Notes: generated from the sequence alone by a model not told the origin. A stretch of 64,000 nucleotides of DNA from Stramonita haemastoma (GCA_030674155.1 CM060326.1:37185393-37249392); one strand, 5' to 3'; shown: positions 12,367 through 24,215, counted from the stretch's first letter. Translations and numbers: made by a program.

Positions 12367-13429
12367 TATGAGGAGGATCTACGCAAATGCTTCAATATAG
12401 CTCTTGAATATGCTTTTTTATGTATTTTCGGCTAGTAGCTTACATCCTTATATTCATACCCCTCCACATTATCCACTAATCGCTTTTACTATATTTTTGT
12501 TCTCTTCCAAAACTACAGCCGTGGACTGTGATGTGGAGAGTGTTAGGCCTTCTGTCAATCTTATGGACATTTACTTACTTCTCCTTTTATATTTGTATGG
12601 CGTCTTTTTTGAGCGAAGAAAGAAGCTAGCTTCAGGTAGTTTCGGTTGAACAATGACATTTTTCTCATTATATTAGTGACATAGACTAGATCAATTTCAT
12701 AGAGTTAACCTAGGTCAAAGAAGTGTCTAGGAAAAAGCCATTGATAAGCTCTGGATTTGCGCTCGGTCAGGCTCGTGAGAACTGATAAAAAATGTGACGC
12801 TCCACCACATAGTGAGACTGAGTGCACATGAAGCCAATTTTTAGTTATTGACATGTTAATAATGTGCAATAAAGTGGCTATCAAATACAAAAAAACAGAT
12901 TGAAAATCGGACAATTCTGTGCAACATTATTACAAATTGAAATGATAGACTGCAGGATGTGACAAAATGAGAAACGGGCAAGTTTATTTTAGTAACAGGT
13001 TGTCAGAATGAGTGCTTTGGTATTTTCAAAACACATTTAAAAGCAAAAGGAATAAAAATTATACCTTGATATTTCATTATAAGATAAATAAACAGATCTA
13101 GTTTGATAATCAATCAAAATCACAAAATTGACAACTTGACCCCCACCTGCCTTTAAAGGCTCCTAGCGCAAAATTGGGTAATGTGCTAAGCGACTCATTT
13201 CGTGGTGGAGCGCCACAAATGCGCTATTTGGAGTGGTGATAGTTATCTGTATGGTGATAACAGAATATGACTCTCCAATTACCTCAGTTCTCTCCCTGTA
13301 GACGATATTGCTTTTCTATGACTTGTCTCCATTGAATATAGTCAACTAAAGGCAGACACACAAATCAACAATCAAACTTCTTGTGCATTTTTCAGCAATT
13401 CTTCGTGGTTATCATTTTTGGGATAATAG

Positions 13430-13757
13430 TATCAGCATTTATCTGTGTTTAATCCAATTGCCGTGTGCATGCAGTTTTGTAAATGCCATCGATACCCACC
13501 CACACAAACGGCCATCTCTTGTAAAAGACGGAAGAGGTTTTAACTTGTGCACAAGGTGTTCTGTGTGGGTTCTTACACGGGATCTCCGTTTACAGTCTCA
13601 TCCAAAGGACTTTAGGAGGAATGGAGTCAGCACTGGTATTAACTCTATCGGGAAAATCCTTTTGAACAGGCAACTCGGCTGTGGCTCAAACCTGGGTTCA
13701 AACCCGGGCTTTCAGATCGCAAGCACAACGTTCGAACCACTGGGTAATTCTGTCTCC
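13430..13757 (-). repeat. tRNA-like SINE family B, copy B3 (minus strand)
   Basis: Reverse complement matches B1 at 31484. The tRNA-like head lies near 13757 with a degraded B-box (CGGGTTTGAACCC region). The body has AGTCCTTTGGATGAGACTGT-like sequence, and the tail region lies near 13460 with TGCATGCAG. It sits inside segment X and has no counterpart in Y, so it inserted after that duplication or was lost from Y. The 144-residue frame 13383-13817 is a shadow of this SINE. Confidence 0.75.
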
Positions 13758-14020
13758 TTTGGAAGTGACTTCAAGCAGACTTTGAAGACAAACATCAAGC
13801 AGTTACACAGAAAGTAGAGTGACAAAGGCAAACTGACTGAGATTTTTTTGTAATGCAAATCTTTTCGAACGGGGCGTATCAGTGGTGGCTCACACCTAGG
13901 CTTGCTGATTCCAGACTCTTTTCAAACCCATCCTTCCTCTCTGCTTGATGACAGCCCCGATATGGCCTGTGTGGTCTGCGGGGCTATAAACAACAGGATT
14001 GGATTGGATTGGATTCCCCT
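13758..14020 (+). repeat. SINE-like block ending in an ATTGG pentamer tail
   Basis: Contains GACAAAGGCAAACTGACTGAG (also near 11.93 and 20.67 kb), then CGTATCAGTGGTGGCTCA, which resembles an A-box. It then has a CCCCGATATGG-to-CGGGGCTATAAACAACAGG stem-like segment and three to four ATTGG units at 13998-14018. A short tandem tail right after a fixed 3' end is typical of LINE-mobilised retroposons. Confidence 0.5.
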
Positions 14021-14351
14021 CTGCTCTCTTTGTCCTTCCCCTTCACATCCCCTCCTCCATCACGCGGCCATGAGTCAGAGAGGCCTCCACTTTTGGCCTT
14101 TTGGCCATCACGCAAACATTTTTTTCCCCAACCTGATTAATCCCCAGCGTTTAAGACTGATTACAATGGAATAATTGGGTTTGCCCGTGGTTATCTTAGA
14201 ATTTCAAGGCAAGTAAGGGGGCTGTCACTGCAAGAAATCTCTCAAGTAAAAACTGTTTTGATTGTTGTGTGTGTGTGTTGTGCATGCGCGTGCACGTGCA
14301 CGGTACATACGTGCGTAAATGGGTATTTTCTGTTTGCCTGTCTGTCTGTTT

Positions 14352-14505
14352 GTCTATGTATGTATGTATGTATGTATGTATGTATGTATGTATGTATGTA
14401 TGTATGTATGTATGTATGTATGTATGTATGTATGTATGTATGTGTGTGTGCTATTCATTATGTATGTATGTGTATGTATGTATGTATGTATGTATGTATG
14501 TTATG

Positions 14506-14537
<32 letters not shown>

Positions 14538-14657
14538 TGTATGTATGTTGCATATTCTATATATGTATGTTGTAGTGTTGTAGTATGTATGTTGTATGTG
14601 TGTATGTATGTCTATATATGTCTGTGGGTACTTGTCTATGTGCTTGTAATGGGTTAT

Positions 14658-14716
<59 letters not shown>
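14352..14716. repeat. (TATG)n and (GT)n compound microsatellite
   Basis: Three runs of TATG (14355-14440, 14460-14510, 14510-14548) separated by short variants, then a GT run at 14658-14716. Segment Y has a GT tract at the matching place (21628-21668), so a microsatellite was probably already there before the duplication. The 193-residue frame here is a repeat translation. Confidence 0.95.
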
Positions 14717-14720
<4 letters not shown>

Positions 14721-15290
14721 AATGTTCATGTGTTTCACATGCATAGGAGTAAGTGTAGCCTATATCCAGAATGTTTTCTTAGATCAAACGCATCATCGTG
14801 CCGCCACACTTTTCTTCTTAGTTCCCTTTTGCCGGCATGTTTGATTGTATTTGTCGTTATGCAGTTTATTCTATACATGCAAGAAAACAAAGGTATGTAG
14901 TAAACCTTGTCTTCAAGTCCTCATGACCATATTCCTGAGCTAGGATTGATCTCTCACATCGCAAACTATAAGTAATGGCGGGAGTAGCTACACCATCAAG
15001 CCGTGTTCACTCTCTCCTATAACGTATAACTGTGCATTTCAACAATGTATAGAAATGGCTTTTTACTACTGAAGCGTTTACATGCAGCACAACATAGATT
15101 TACGGTCTTATCTGGTCTGAGTTAAAGCCGTTTCCAGTCCTAACGGCTTCAGCAAGTGCCAATATCTATTTTCTTTGGGAGAAAAGCCAGTGTCTAGTGG
15201 CTCTGCCTTTGGCGTTAACAAAACACAACTTAAAAAAAGACAACACAGCAATGTAAACCACCGGTACCGTCACGTTATTTCATATCATGA

Positions 15291-16555
15291 CCTGGTTGAA
15301 GTGTTAAGACTATGCAAATCTTGTCTCTTAGTGGTTATTTTTTAATATTTGGTTTGTAAAGGTGATGTTATTTTCTTCCTTCTTTTTTCTTGAAATTTGC
15401 CATAAACTTACTTCCTTTATTAAAATAAAGTTTGTGTGCCTGAATCTATGCAAGTGAGAAGCAAATAACAATGTAGAGGTAAATGTGATCTGGTTATTGC
15501 TGCCTTCAGTGTGTATAATGTGTGGGCTCCAGCCGTAGGAAAACAACGGAACTATCACTTAAAGAACTATTTCTTTCAAGTGATGAGCTTTTAGAATAAT
15601 TCATATTTTTCATGGGCTGCTTTGATGTTTTGGTTCTCTTCCGGTTTTCGTTTTCAAACACATTCCATCTTCATCTCTTAGCTGCAATTGTCAGTGAAGC
15701 TAGAGTGAAGATGAAGGACCAACCATTTTGTTGTAATTTTGCTTTACTTTAATCAAACAGTACATTGTTCAGAACACTGCTTTAGTAGTCTAAATGTTCC
15801 TTGATCTAAAGTTGTTCGTCTTTGGCATATCATTTTTGTGACTTACTATAAGGACATTGTCACAAATTTGTTGTATTTCAGATCAAGGGTTTTCATTGTG
15901 TTCCTTATTCTCTGTCTCTTAAACGGTGTACAGATTCTTATAAATGAAGCAGCAGGTTGGGAAGAATGTTACTCTTTCTTCTAAACAAACGATGGATTGT
16001 CACTAGAAGAAAACCATAAAATGGACTGCCTTTCACACCAATTCCCATGTAAACAGACAACTGAAGTCCTTGTTGTTCTGTTCTTGTTTACAACGTATTT
16101 TATGAATCAGAAAGCTTCTTCCCAACGTTAGAAGGAGGGGGGTGTGCTTGAAGTTTGTAACGTGGCCCCGACAACGATCAAAGAGAATAAATTTCTGTAT
16201 AATTAATTTTGAAACAAATTGACAAGTTAGGACAATGTGCTCCCAAAACTGAGCTGATGCTGCCTTGTAAACATTCCCCATACGACAGTAAGATCATCAA
16301 ATTTGGATAGTATCTTCGACACAGGACAAAAAATAAGAGAGCTGGGATGCTCTCTTGCCGCTATTGATATCACTCAACTTTGCCCTTGTGATCGTCGCAG
16401 CTGATTTTACTCCTTGTTTTTAGCATGGTAGTCGTTGTGGCAATGATAATGGGAAAATTCTTATGGTTCTACTTTTCTTGGAACCCTTCTTGTTACTGCT
16501 GTTATAGATGACAACAACGAGGAATTCATTTGGATTTTTTTTCTTGATTGAGTAA
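15291..16555. other. Intergenic sequence, no gene seen
   Basis: AT-leaning and stop-rich. Frames at 15328-15558 and 16033-16281 on the minus strand have no domain I recognise. Confidence 0.5.
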
Positions 16556-16559
16556 ATTG

Positions 16560-16975
16560 TGCATGGTGCAGAAAGATTATGGCGCAAGATAGAATGACAA
16601 CAGAGAAACCTCTTATGACCCTCCCCTCTCACCTCCTGCACCCTTCTTTGCACTAATGATGCTGCTTTTATGGCGGATGCGCACCCTGTCCTCCTTGATT
16701 ACTGGCAAATAAACAAAACAACAAACAAAACGTCTTCCATTCTTTTCTGCAGCGCTTAATGAATCCTGCCATTTGCCATCTCACTCATTCTCTCTTTCCC
16801 TCTTCTCCCACTTCTCTGTTTCTCAACTCCCCTCCCCCCTCCTCCACCCCTCCTCACCTTCGCCTGGTCAAGAAGTGTAACTGCACCTCTATCCCTGAGT
16901 CTGTTATCACGCAATCGGTATTAATCCCTCTTGCATTGTGTGCTTATCAAACTTTTATAACGAGGGGGGGGTTAC
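16560..16975 (-). repeat. Paralogous blocks H1-H2, copy 2, with exon-like short frame
   Basis: On the minus strand a T-rich run ends in TTTATTTGCCAG, a good splice-acceptor match. It is followed by about 69 nt encoding a V-R-I, S-S-I-I-S, K-K-G pattern and then GGAG followed by GTGAGA, a good donor match. The same frame, without indels, is seen at 10.4 and 29.6 kb. The plus-strand side (16750-16975) holds CTTAATGAATCCTGCC and CACGCAATC plus TTAATCCC words shared with 10.6, 14.1, 21.46 and 29.8 kb. Whether this was ever an exon is unknown. Confidence 0.45.
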
Positions 16976-17064
16976 ATAATGTTTTTAAAAGGGGGTTGAT
17001 AAGGTAAGACACACCCATACTTATTGCGTAACCTCCTCTGCTTGTTTGGGAAATCTTGCTGTAC

Positions 17065-17065
<1 letters not shown>

Positions 17066-17128
<63 letters not shown>
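17066..17128. repeat. (GT)n microsatellite
   Basis: Two GT runs separated by one extra T. Confidence 0.95.
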
Positions 17129-17132
<4 letters not shown>

Positions 17133-17277
17133 AGTAGCACACCTGAAATATTTTTGGACTATTGCTACCTAGTTGCTTTGTGTCAGTACTAGAGAAAGGC
17201 AAAAATATGTACAGTAAGTCACTGTCTTTATAGCTCAGTTGTAAAGATACTGCTATCCTGTCTTGTGGTTTATTTTT

Positions 17278-17475
17278 AAAAAAAAGCTCTGGAAAATGAC
17301 AGTAGCTGCCTTACAGACTGATCATATTCTTTTTATTTTTTATTTTGGTTATAGCAGGCCATATAATTTTTTATCAAAATTACTTTGTTGTTTGAAAATG
17401 AGAAGCATTGACATTTTAGAGATGTATGCTTGAAACAATTTTATAGAATCACAGCACTTTTGCGTACTCATCAAA
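17278..17475 (+). repeat. Paralogous block P, copy 1
   Basis: Shares CTCTGGAAAATGACAGT, a TTTTGGTTAT-GC string and ATAGAATCACAGCAC with 30.21-30.45 kb (CACTGGAATATGACAGT, TTTTGGGTTATCGC, ATAGAATCATGGCAC). Its CATTTTAGAGATGT part matches 22.80 kb. Noncoding. Confidence 0.6.
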
Positions 17476-17599
17476 AACTGTCTTTCATCTCTATCACTTT
17501 ATCATAATTTGCTTTTTATTATGTGATAAAAAGAGAAACAAACTACCGAAAATATGTGCCTTGTATAATTTCAATTTTGTTCGTATTGTCAAAACATCA

Positions 17600-17748
17600 A
17601 CTAATATAGCTCTATGCTTGCAGCATACACTAACACCACAGAACATAATTGAACAACACATAAAACCACATTATGCTACACCATCACATTTCGCCACACT
17701 ATGAAATTGCACCACGAAAAAGGACTACACTACACTACTGTTTGACTT
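17600..17748 (+). repeat. Degenerate CACTA-type tract
   Basis: Runs of ACACCAC, ACCACATTATGC and ACTACACTACACTACTG. It lies between block P and an E copy, the same order as at 24.0-24.8 kb. Confidence 0.6.
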
Positions 17749-17797
17749 TTCCCTTTTGTGTTTCTGAATCCATGGGTATTTTATGCTTTTATTCTTT

Positions 17798-17890
17798 GTA
17801 AAGAGCTCCAAGATTCACAAATGGAGATACCTCTGCGCATGCAACCTTTTTTGCCAGCCATTAGGATAACCGTATGATGACCACGGGGGG
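17798..17890 (+). repeat. Family E interspersed repeat, copy E2 (degenerate)
   Basis: Reads GAGCTCCAAGATTCAC, a GGAGAT spacer, GCGCATGC, a T-run and GCCAGCCATTAGG, in the same order as the better E copies at 33.5 and 51.6 kb. Confidence 0.6.
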
Positions 17891-18139
17891 AGAATGCATG
17901 TTTGATCTGATGGAGACACTGGATAAGAAGTATGCAGTTTTGGCTGTTTTCAAGTACCTGACCATATAGACAACTATTCTCCGACTTTAGAAATGTTGTG
18001 TTCTTCTTTTGCTCAAGAGAACTCTGGCAGTTATGCTTGCAGCTTAACTTGGATCAGCACAGTCTAAACATAGCGCCTCTAAGCACGACAGCTTTATAAA
18101 GTGGGCTTTGACACTTGGTTGTGTCTATAACTGACAAAG

Positions 18140-18312
18140 ATATTGGCTGGACAAAGCAAACTTCTTCTTTTTGTTTTACAGCTGCCCATATAACGACATA
18201 GCTATGATCTCTACAATGTGCATTGTTGTCTGGGAGTATGAAACGTCTGTGCCCTTCGAAGGTTTTTAAGTAAGCTGTGTATAGAGTTATATACAGAAAT
18301 ACAGCACTATAC
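18140..18312 (+). repeat. Paralogous block P, copy 2
   Basis: TTTTACAGCTGCCCATATAA here matches TTTTACAGCTATCCATATGA at 24.08 kb, and GTCTGGGAGTATG and GTGTATAGAGTT match 30.33-30.39 kb. It ends near a C-run (18312-18323). Confidence 0.55.
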
Positions 18313-18429
18313 CCCCCCCCCCCTACACACACACACACAAGACTAATTTTCTGCCTCCCCAATACCATCACTGAGTGAGGCAGAGATATTCTTTTATTTC
18401 GAGCACAATACATTGAGAACTCGTCTGCT

Positions 18430-18748
18430 TTTTTCCATTCAGTCCTTACGTACACGCAGTTTTGTGAATTTTGTCATCAGTTCTCGCCAGCACAGAAGGT
18501 CTTCTCTTCTGAAAAGCAGAACAGGCTTTAACGTTACTCAAGATGTTCTGCGTGCACTCGCACACGAAACCTCGCTCAGTTTATAGTCTCATCCGAAGGA
18601 CTGTTGGGGGAGTGGGGTCGGCATACATGTTAACTCCACGGGGGAAAATCCCCTTAAACTGGTGGCTTGGTGGTGGCTCGAACCTGGGCTCAAACTTGGG
18701 CCATCAGATTGCAAGCGCTCTGCTCTAACCACCAGGATGTCCCGCCTC
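18430..18748 (-). repeat. tRNA-like SINE family B, copy B4 (minus strand)
   Basis: Reverse complement of the B family, with its tRNA-like head near 18748. A GA tract (CT when read on the SINE strand) lies about 10 bp beyond that 5' end. The body carries the AGTCCTTCGGATGAGACTAT-type segment at about 18585-18604. The plus-strand 61-residue frame at 18543-18728 is a SINE shadow. Confidence 0.8.
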
Positions 18749-18750
18749 AA

Positions 18751-18756
<6 letters not shown>

Positions 18757-18828
<72 letters not shown>
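18757..18828. repeat. (GA)n microsatellite
   Basis: About 35 GA units abutting the 5' end of SINE copy B4. Confidence 0.95.
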
Positions 18829-18831
<3 letters not shown>

Positions 18832-19678
18832 AACCAGAAGGGTGGTGAAGTAATTAGAATGACAGAAAACGACCAAATGAATACATGAAACTAAAGCATT
18901 GCTTTGATGCCCGAACACCTCATCTGGAACACACTAGGCTCTTATTGCCATGTGATTCTTGTGAATTGAAAACCACGGCAGTGGATTAAAGAAAAGAAAC
19001 ATTCAACGACGATTACTGAAATAGCTTTCGGTCATCCAAATTGAAATGGAACACGACCGGCCACGGAGAGCTCCCAACTTTTAGAATGCGCGTGCTAGTT
19101 AATCAGTGGTTTTGCTCTCTCCCGCTCACAGTTCAGTTCTGCGAAAGTGCTGATTTCGTCTTCGTCCTAACAGCATTTTCCCATTTTAATTGTTAGGTGA
19201 AGCTATGCATTGTGAGAGCGTGGTGGTTTCAATACAAAAAATGGGGAATCGGATCTCCAAAGATAGGACAACCATCTCAAAAGTTTGATCCCCATTTAAA
19301 TCCCAACTTTCTCCGCATCTATATGAACTTCAGTTATGGTCTGAGTGCTAGTCTTTGTGAAGAGGCAATCTAACAACGATCTTTTTAGTACACGTCTAAG
19401 AATCCAGAGCAGCAAAACAGTTGCTTTGTGGGGAAAAAAGGCGCTTTCATGGTGAAACAAACACATATGGTTTTAGAGTTTTGGAACTGGGGAAGGGGGT
19501 TAATTCACTAAATCTACACAGAACAGTTAAAAAATAAATAAAACAAACACATATGTAAATAATTCTTGAATACAGAATAGTAAAAATTTCAAATTCTAAA
19601 CAGAATCTAATGCATGAACAATAAAACTATTTATAACCGTAACCAACAAGAGAAAAATTTAATCAACAGAGGGAAGTT
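18829..19678. other. Intergenic sequence, no gene seen
   Basis: No conserved frame or repeat family recognised. Confidence 0.5.
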
Positions 19679-19679
19679 G

Positions 19680-19682
19680 TGT

Positions 19683-19767
<85 letters not shown>
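19680..19767. repeat. (GT)n microsatellite with central GCGCGC
   Basis: GT run with a GCGCGCG interruption at about 19724-19730. An alternating purine-pyrimidine tract of this length can adopt Z-DNA. Confidence 0.95.
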
Positions 19768-19770
<3 letters not shown>

Positions 19771-20129
19771 GAACAGAATGTTGAATATGAGACACACGTG
19801 TGGTTGAAATAAAAAGGAATGTACACTAATAGTTGATAATTGTGGTCTTTCGATTTTGTGTCATTATACCCATTCTTTAAAGAGACGATACACAAGCAAT
19901 GCCGATTCTGGTTGGACCGAGTGCAGACCTAGTTTCGATTATTATCTACTGGATATTGCCAAACATTTTGTTTTTTGTGATCGTGAATAACTTGGCCTTG
20001 CTTCTAAAATGTATTAAATTGTCCTCAGGTATAAACTCTTTAACATTGCTATCAATACAAGCCAACAGTGAAATAATGATTAACAGTCTTTGGGAAAAAA
20101 AGCTTTCAGTTTTAAGTATTTACTTTCAA

Positions 20130-21630
20130 AATGCTTAGGCATAATCTGACATATAGTGTTTTGTTTTTACTCTGTCTGCATCATCATAACTGTATCAGCC
20201 CCTTCCAAACTCCCTCCTACTCTTTCCTGCTTTTGCGGCTGTACGAAAACGTAGATAGCGTGGGAGATGACTCAAAGCATGATGGGGGAGAGAATCACTA
20301 TGTCCTGAAATATCTTATAGGGACTATTTTCATAGAGCCGAGAAGTTTCGGTTTCTTTCAAAAGGTTTCTGAGATATTGTGATCTTTTTGACATTTCCTA
20401 GTTATATAGTTTGATTTTGGAGGTGCGAACTCAGGAAAATGTCAGGCCTGTGTGCTTTACTTGTTCTTTTTTGTTGTTTCGTTCTCGTGAATTGAATAGG
20501 GCCAACCCTTTTTATGTATGGTTGTCACGTTATGACATTTTCAGACGAACATGCTGACATTTTGTTTCATGTTCGCTGACTTTTAACCTGTAAGGGTAGC
20601 CTAGAAGTGACTTTGGGGGGAGAGTGGAGGGTTAAGCTTTCCAACAGACAGTAGAATGACACAGGCAAACTGACTGAGATTAGTTTGCATCGCAGTGCTT
20701 TGACTGGCTCGTGCGTCCAGTGGTGGAAAAGAATCTACGCTAGCGTTACTGGTGTGCTGTTTATTGAATGTGTTTTGGGCTAGCAGCTCATATTTTTTGT
20801 ATACATACTAGTCCTCCTTACTCAATGCTTTGTTTTTCACTTTTCTTTTAACTTCAAAAACCACAACCATGGCTATAGTGTCGATACTGTTATGTCGTCT
20901 TCAAACCATTAGGCACTCTGTTATTCTTGCTTTTATATTGTGATGCCTTTTTTCGAAGGAATAAAGACAATGATATACCATGGTTTAAATCTGATACTGA
21001 CATTGCTTTTAATTGATATCTACTAGTGAAATCAGTTTTTCCCATCATTTCATTCAAGACGAATAGCTGTGAAAAATGCAGTAATCAAAATTTGGAAAGT
21101 GTTTGGTCAAACTTGAAAATAATAAAAATTCAAAGAATGGAGATGGGCTGACTACACGTCTAGTGATGGTTGAATATAGCTTTCCAATGACGTCTATCTT
21201 ATTCCTGCTGACAGTTGTTTCTCACGATAACTGTTCCCTGTATTTTTCTTGATGATATAAAGCTAACAGAAAATCAACAGATAACTCCTACCATATTGTT
21301 TACCAGTTCCAAACAGTTCATGTCTCCTTCCACAGCCACACCTCCTCTTTCTCTCTTTTTCCCGGTTCCATCCCCACCCCCTCCCATTTCCCGCCTCCCT
21401 CGATCATTTAGTCATGAGTCAGAAAGGCCCTCCCTCTCTTTTGGCCTTTTGTCCATCACGCAAACATGTTTTTTTTCTAAATCTGATTAAACTCCTGTGT
21501 TCAGGCCCGATTACAACTTGGTAATTAGGTTTGGGAATGGTTCTCTTGAGATTTCGACGCCACTAACAGGACTAACACTGCTTGAAATCCATATAAATAC
21601 TGCTTTGGGTCAATTTGTTAGGAAAGTATG

Positions 21631-21662
<32 letters not shown>

Positions 21663-22640
21663 TGCGCGATTGCATCTGCGCACATGTATGTGTATGAGCC
21701 TGCTGGTCCACATGTATATAAAAATGTCGTGTTTGTGGGTACGTGTTTGAGAACATGTTTCCATGTGCATATACAAATACGAGTAGGCTTGTAATTTGTA
21801 CATATATCATTGTTTATGTCTGAAACTATGTGTGCTGTCTTTAGAGGAAAAAACCCACACACCAGCACAACAGCTTTTCTCTTTTCTTTTTCATTGATCC
21901 GCATGCTCCATTGTAATGTTTTCATGGTGCATGTCTATTCTGTGCATGCAAGAAAAATATTACATCCCAGTTACGGATGCCGGGGACCTGTCTGTATAAA
22001 CAGCATCCCCACCTTCTGGAAATTATGTGCTGGGAATTCCCTCTTTTTCTCTCCCTCTGTATTTCTGCCTTGTTCCTTTTCTTTCTGTCACCTCCTTCTT
22101 GTCTATTTTTGCCTACTTGGTCCATTTTTCAGCCTATTATCCAGAAAGACTGAAAAGATACACTTTCTTCTCACGCCGAAGCCGGAGCACTGAGCCTGAC
22201 TTGCTATTTGCTGCTGAGTGTCCGAAGTAGGAGAGAGATAAAAACAGAAAAAAACGTTCAATAAAACGGGGCAAATAGCCTTGTTTTCAAATTCAAGCCG
22301 GCATGATTATCATTCGTGAGCTAGGCTTTATCTCCCGAGGGTCGCAGGAATGACAAGAGTATCTACACAATCAGCACTTTTCATACCTTTTTCTTTTTTT
22401 ATAACTGTGTATTTCCACAGCGTGTGGAAATATGAAAATGTCTGCCTGTGGGCATTTTACGTCTGCGTACATGCAGAACTACCTGGAGTTACAGCCTTCT
22501 CTCTATGTGTATCAGAGCTTAGAGCAGTTCACTCTTAGCCCCTCAGCCAAGTCAAAATAATTGCGTCTTTGAGGTGGAAGCCATTGTTTACGTAAGGTAC
22601 CATAGGTGATAACAAGGCACAGTAAAATAAATGCACACCA
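20130..22640 (+). repeat. Segmental duplicate Y (partner of 11390-15290)
   Basis: See X for anchors. Y lacks the C and B SINEs of X but has a D element at 21965-22255 splitting the ATGCAAGAAAA block from the GTTTTCAA block that is continuous in X. The GT tract lies at 21628-21668. The 91- and 127-residue frames here are not conserved in X. Confidence 0.65.
21965..22255 (+). repeat. Family D element, copy D1, inserted in Y
   Basis: Ordered words shared with 26.9, 33.0, 48.7 kb and (minus) 23.7 kb: CCCACCTTCTGGAAA, a GTGCTGGGAATTCC string, CTGCCTTGTTCCTTTTC, CCTGTCACCTTCTTGTCTAT and CCAGAAAGACTGAAAAG. No coding capacity. The matching sequence in X is uninterrupted, so D1 is an insertion. Confidence 0.7.
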
Positions 22641-22699
22641 CAGTTATTCATCCCACAACATCAAATTAGACTACATAAACTGCATGTTTCCTTGACCTC

Positions 22700-22890
22700 A
22701 TTTCAAAACTGAGTCTTGCTTATTGTGACTTCTCTTTTTTTTCCAAGTTTGCTCACATAAACCGTGCTCTCTCTGAATATTACCTTATTTTGTGAAAATA
22801 TGAACTATCTTTGACATTTGGGTATTTCAGAGATGTGCATTGTTAACAATGTAGAAAATCAGTGCCATGCTGATATTCTCTTCTTTTTTT
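22700..22890 (+). repeat. Paralogous block P, copy 3
   Basis: CTTTGACATTTGGGTATTTC then AGAGATGTGCATTG matches the 17.40 kb copy (GACATTTTAGAGATGTATGC). Noncoding. Confidence 0.5.
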
Positions 22891-22894
22891 CTGC

Positions 22895-23325
22895 CTCATC
22901 TTCTGTAACGTCCCCGTCCTGCTGTTTCAACGCCGCTCATTTCAATGTCCCCACCACAGCCATACCCAGATTCATTGTTTCATCCTCAGGGTCCGGATTC
23001 CACAGCTCAGGAGCCCATCAGTATTAGGCCGCCGTGGGTCCACCAGCCAGAGGGGCCCTGCACTTCTGCCGGGTCATTTTGGAGGTATTCAGTGGTGCCT
23101 GTTCTGAGCTAACATACGCAGGACACCACCTACTAAGCCCCCTACTGACAACAGTATTAGCTCAGTCGCGGAGCCAGACAGTGAGTCACCCAGAGAAACA
23201 CCCGAGGGCGATCACCAAACGTCCTCCATCGACCGCTTCCACCGAAACCCAACCCCAAAGGCTTGACAAAAACTCACCACAGGCACAGAAGTGTATGGGA
23301 AACCAAATCTGAGGTCACCATGAGA
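22895..23325 (+). other. GC-rich island of unknown nature
   Basis: Clearly richer in C and G than its surroundings, with few long homopolymers. Two plus-strand frames (to 23027 and 23034-23312) are open but show no domain I recognise; the second is rich in Pro, Ser and Thr. It could be a decayed transposon coding segment or an old exon. There is no second copy in the window. Confidence 0.35.
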
Positions 23326-23669
23326 TAAAGCAACGGGGCTACGAATCAAGACAATTCTTATTATTGCATCATGATCAGTGGTGATGAGAATGAGTTAATG
23401 ATACTGCTGTGAAGTGTATCTGCTTTGAGACCTCTGACAGAGTTGTGCTCTATGTTTACTATCACATAAATTCCCGGTCACACAACCGGACCTGAGAGTC
23501 AGACATCCGCAGTGTTGTCGAGTAATCTGAGCAGCACTCTAAAATTCGCAATCTGTAAAGTGGATGAACCTCTACTGTGTATCAGAAGTCCAAATTTTTC
23601 TTCGTCGTGAAAACGCTCAGAACACAACCATCGTTGACTGTCATCTGAGCGAAAGTGCGTTTCTCTGCT

Positions 23670-23870
23670 GTTAAGCGCCTAATAAGTCAGCCCTAGCGCG
23701 TTCTACTTCAGTGTAGGGAAGAATTCTTTTAAATCTTTCCGGATAAAAGGCGGTACAATGGACCAAGATGGTGGACATGAAACAGGAAGGTGACTGGAAG
23801 AAAAGGACAAGGCAGAAAAAAAAGAGATAGAAAAGAGGGAGAAGAAACTTCCAGGAAAATATTTTCAAAA
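23670..23870 (-). repeat. Family D element, copy D5 (minus strand)
   Basis: The reverse complement carries CTTTTCTTCCAGTCACCTTC and CTTTCCGGATAAAAGG-type segments of family D. Confidence 0.6.
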
Positions 23871-24049
23871 CGTATGAAAGCTTCTATCGACAGGCCTAAG
23901 CATCCCAACGAAGAAACAGCACAAATTTCTAAGCTAAAGATTGTCGTCGCTGAAGTCTATCTGAAATAACATTTTAAGCAAGCATCATTTTAATGTGGAC
24001 CTTAGCATGTTGCTTACATTCATGAATCCGAAAACTTTGGCCAGGGCCA

Positions 24050-24215
24050 ATTAAATATGCCATTTCCTACCCGTTGTTTTACAGCTATCCATATGAAGTC
24101 TGTTCTCTCTTAAAACTGTCTTGTCTGAGAATATAAAATGTCTTCACTACCTGAAGACGTGAAAACTTTTTATATCAGATACTTTATTGATTTGTGGCAC
24201 TGTCTCTATCCCACA
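24050..24215 (+). repeat. Paralogous block P, copy 4
   Basis: TTTTACAGCTATCCATATGA, TCTCTCTTAAAACTGTCTTG and TGGCACTGTCT match 18.17 and 30.29-30.40 kb in order. Confidence 0.6.

Larger units (their letters stand above)
11390..15290 (+). repeat. Segmental duplicate X (partner of 20130-22640)
   Basis: Matches segment Y in the same order at many points. Examples are GATAGCATGGGAGA with GATAGCGTGGGAGA, GGATCTACGC followed by GGCTAGTAGCTTACAT with GGCTAGCAGCTCATAT, CATCACGCAAACAT with the same string, and the ATGCAAGAAAA block. X is longer because it holds two C SINEs, a B SINE and longer microsatellites that Y lacks. No open frame is conserved between the two, so this reads as noncoding duplicated DNA. 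The 119-residue frame at 11399-11758 has no recognisable domain and is not kept in Y. Confidence 0.65.

Noticed and set aside
12124..12435. 103-residue frame and 84-residue frame on the opposite strand
   Set aside because: Both lie in SINE C2 and are not open in C3.
13383..13817. 144-residue frame of ordinary composition
   Set aside because: Coincides with minus-strand SINE B3; other B copies have stops at matching places.
14319..14900. 193-residue frame with repeated Tyr-Val-Cys-Met
   Set aside because: Translation of (TATG)n and (GT)n.
16420..16653. 77-residue minus-strand frame beside block H1, considered as a LINE C-terminus like that at 29.4 kb
   Set aside because: Lacks the R-K-R-G-R-P and R-D-R motifs; only the H1 part is shared.
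22818..23312. Two adjoining plus-strand frames in the GC-rich patch, considered as one gene
   Set aside because: Different frames, no splice evidence, no domain recognised; kept only as an unexplained GC-rich feature.
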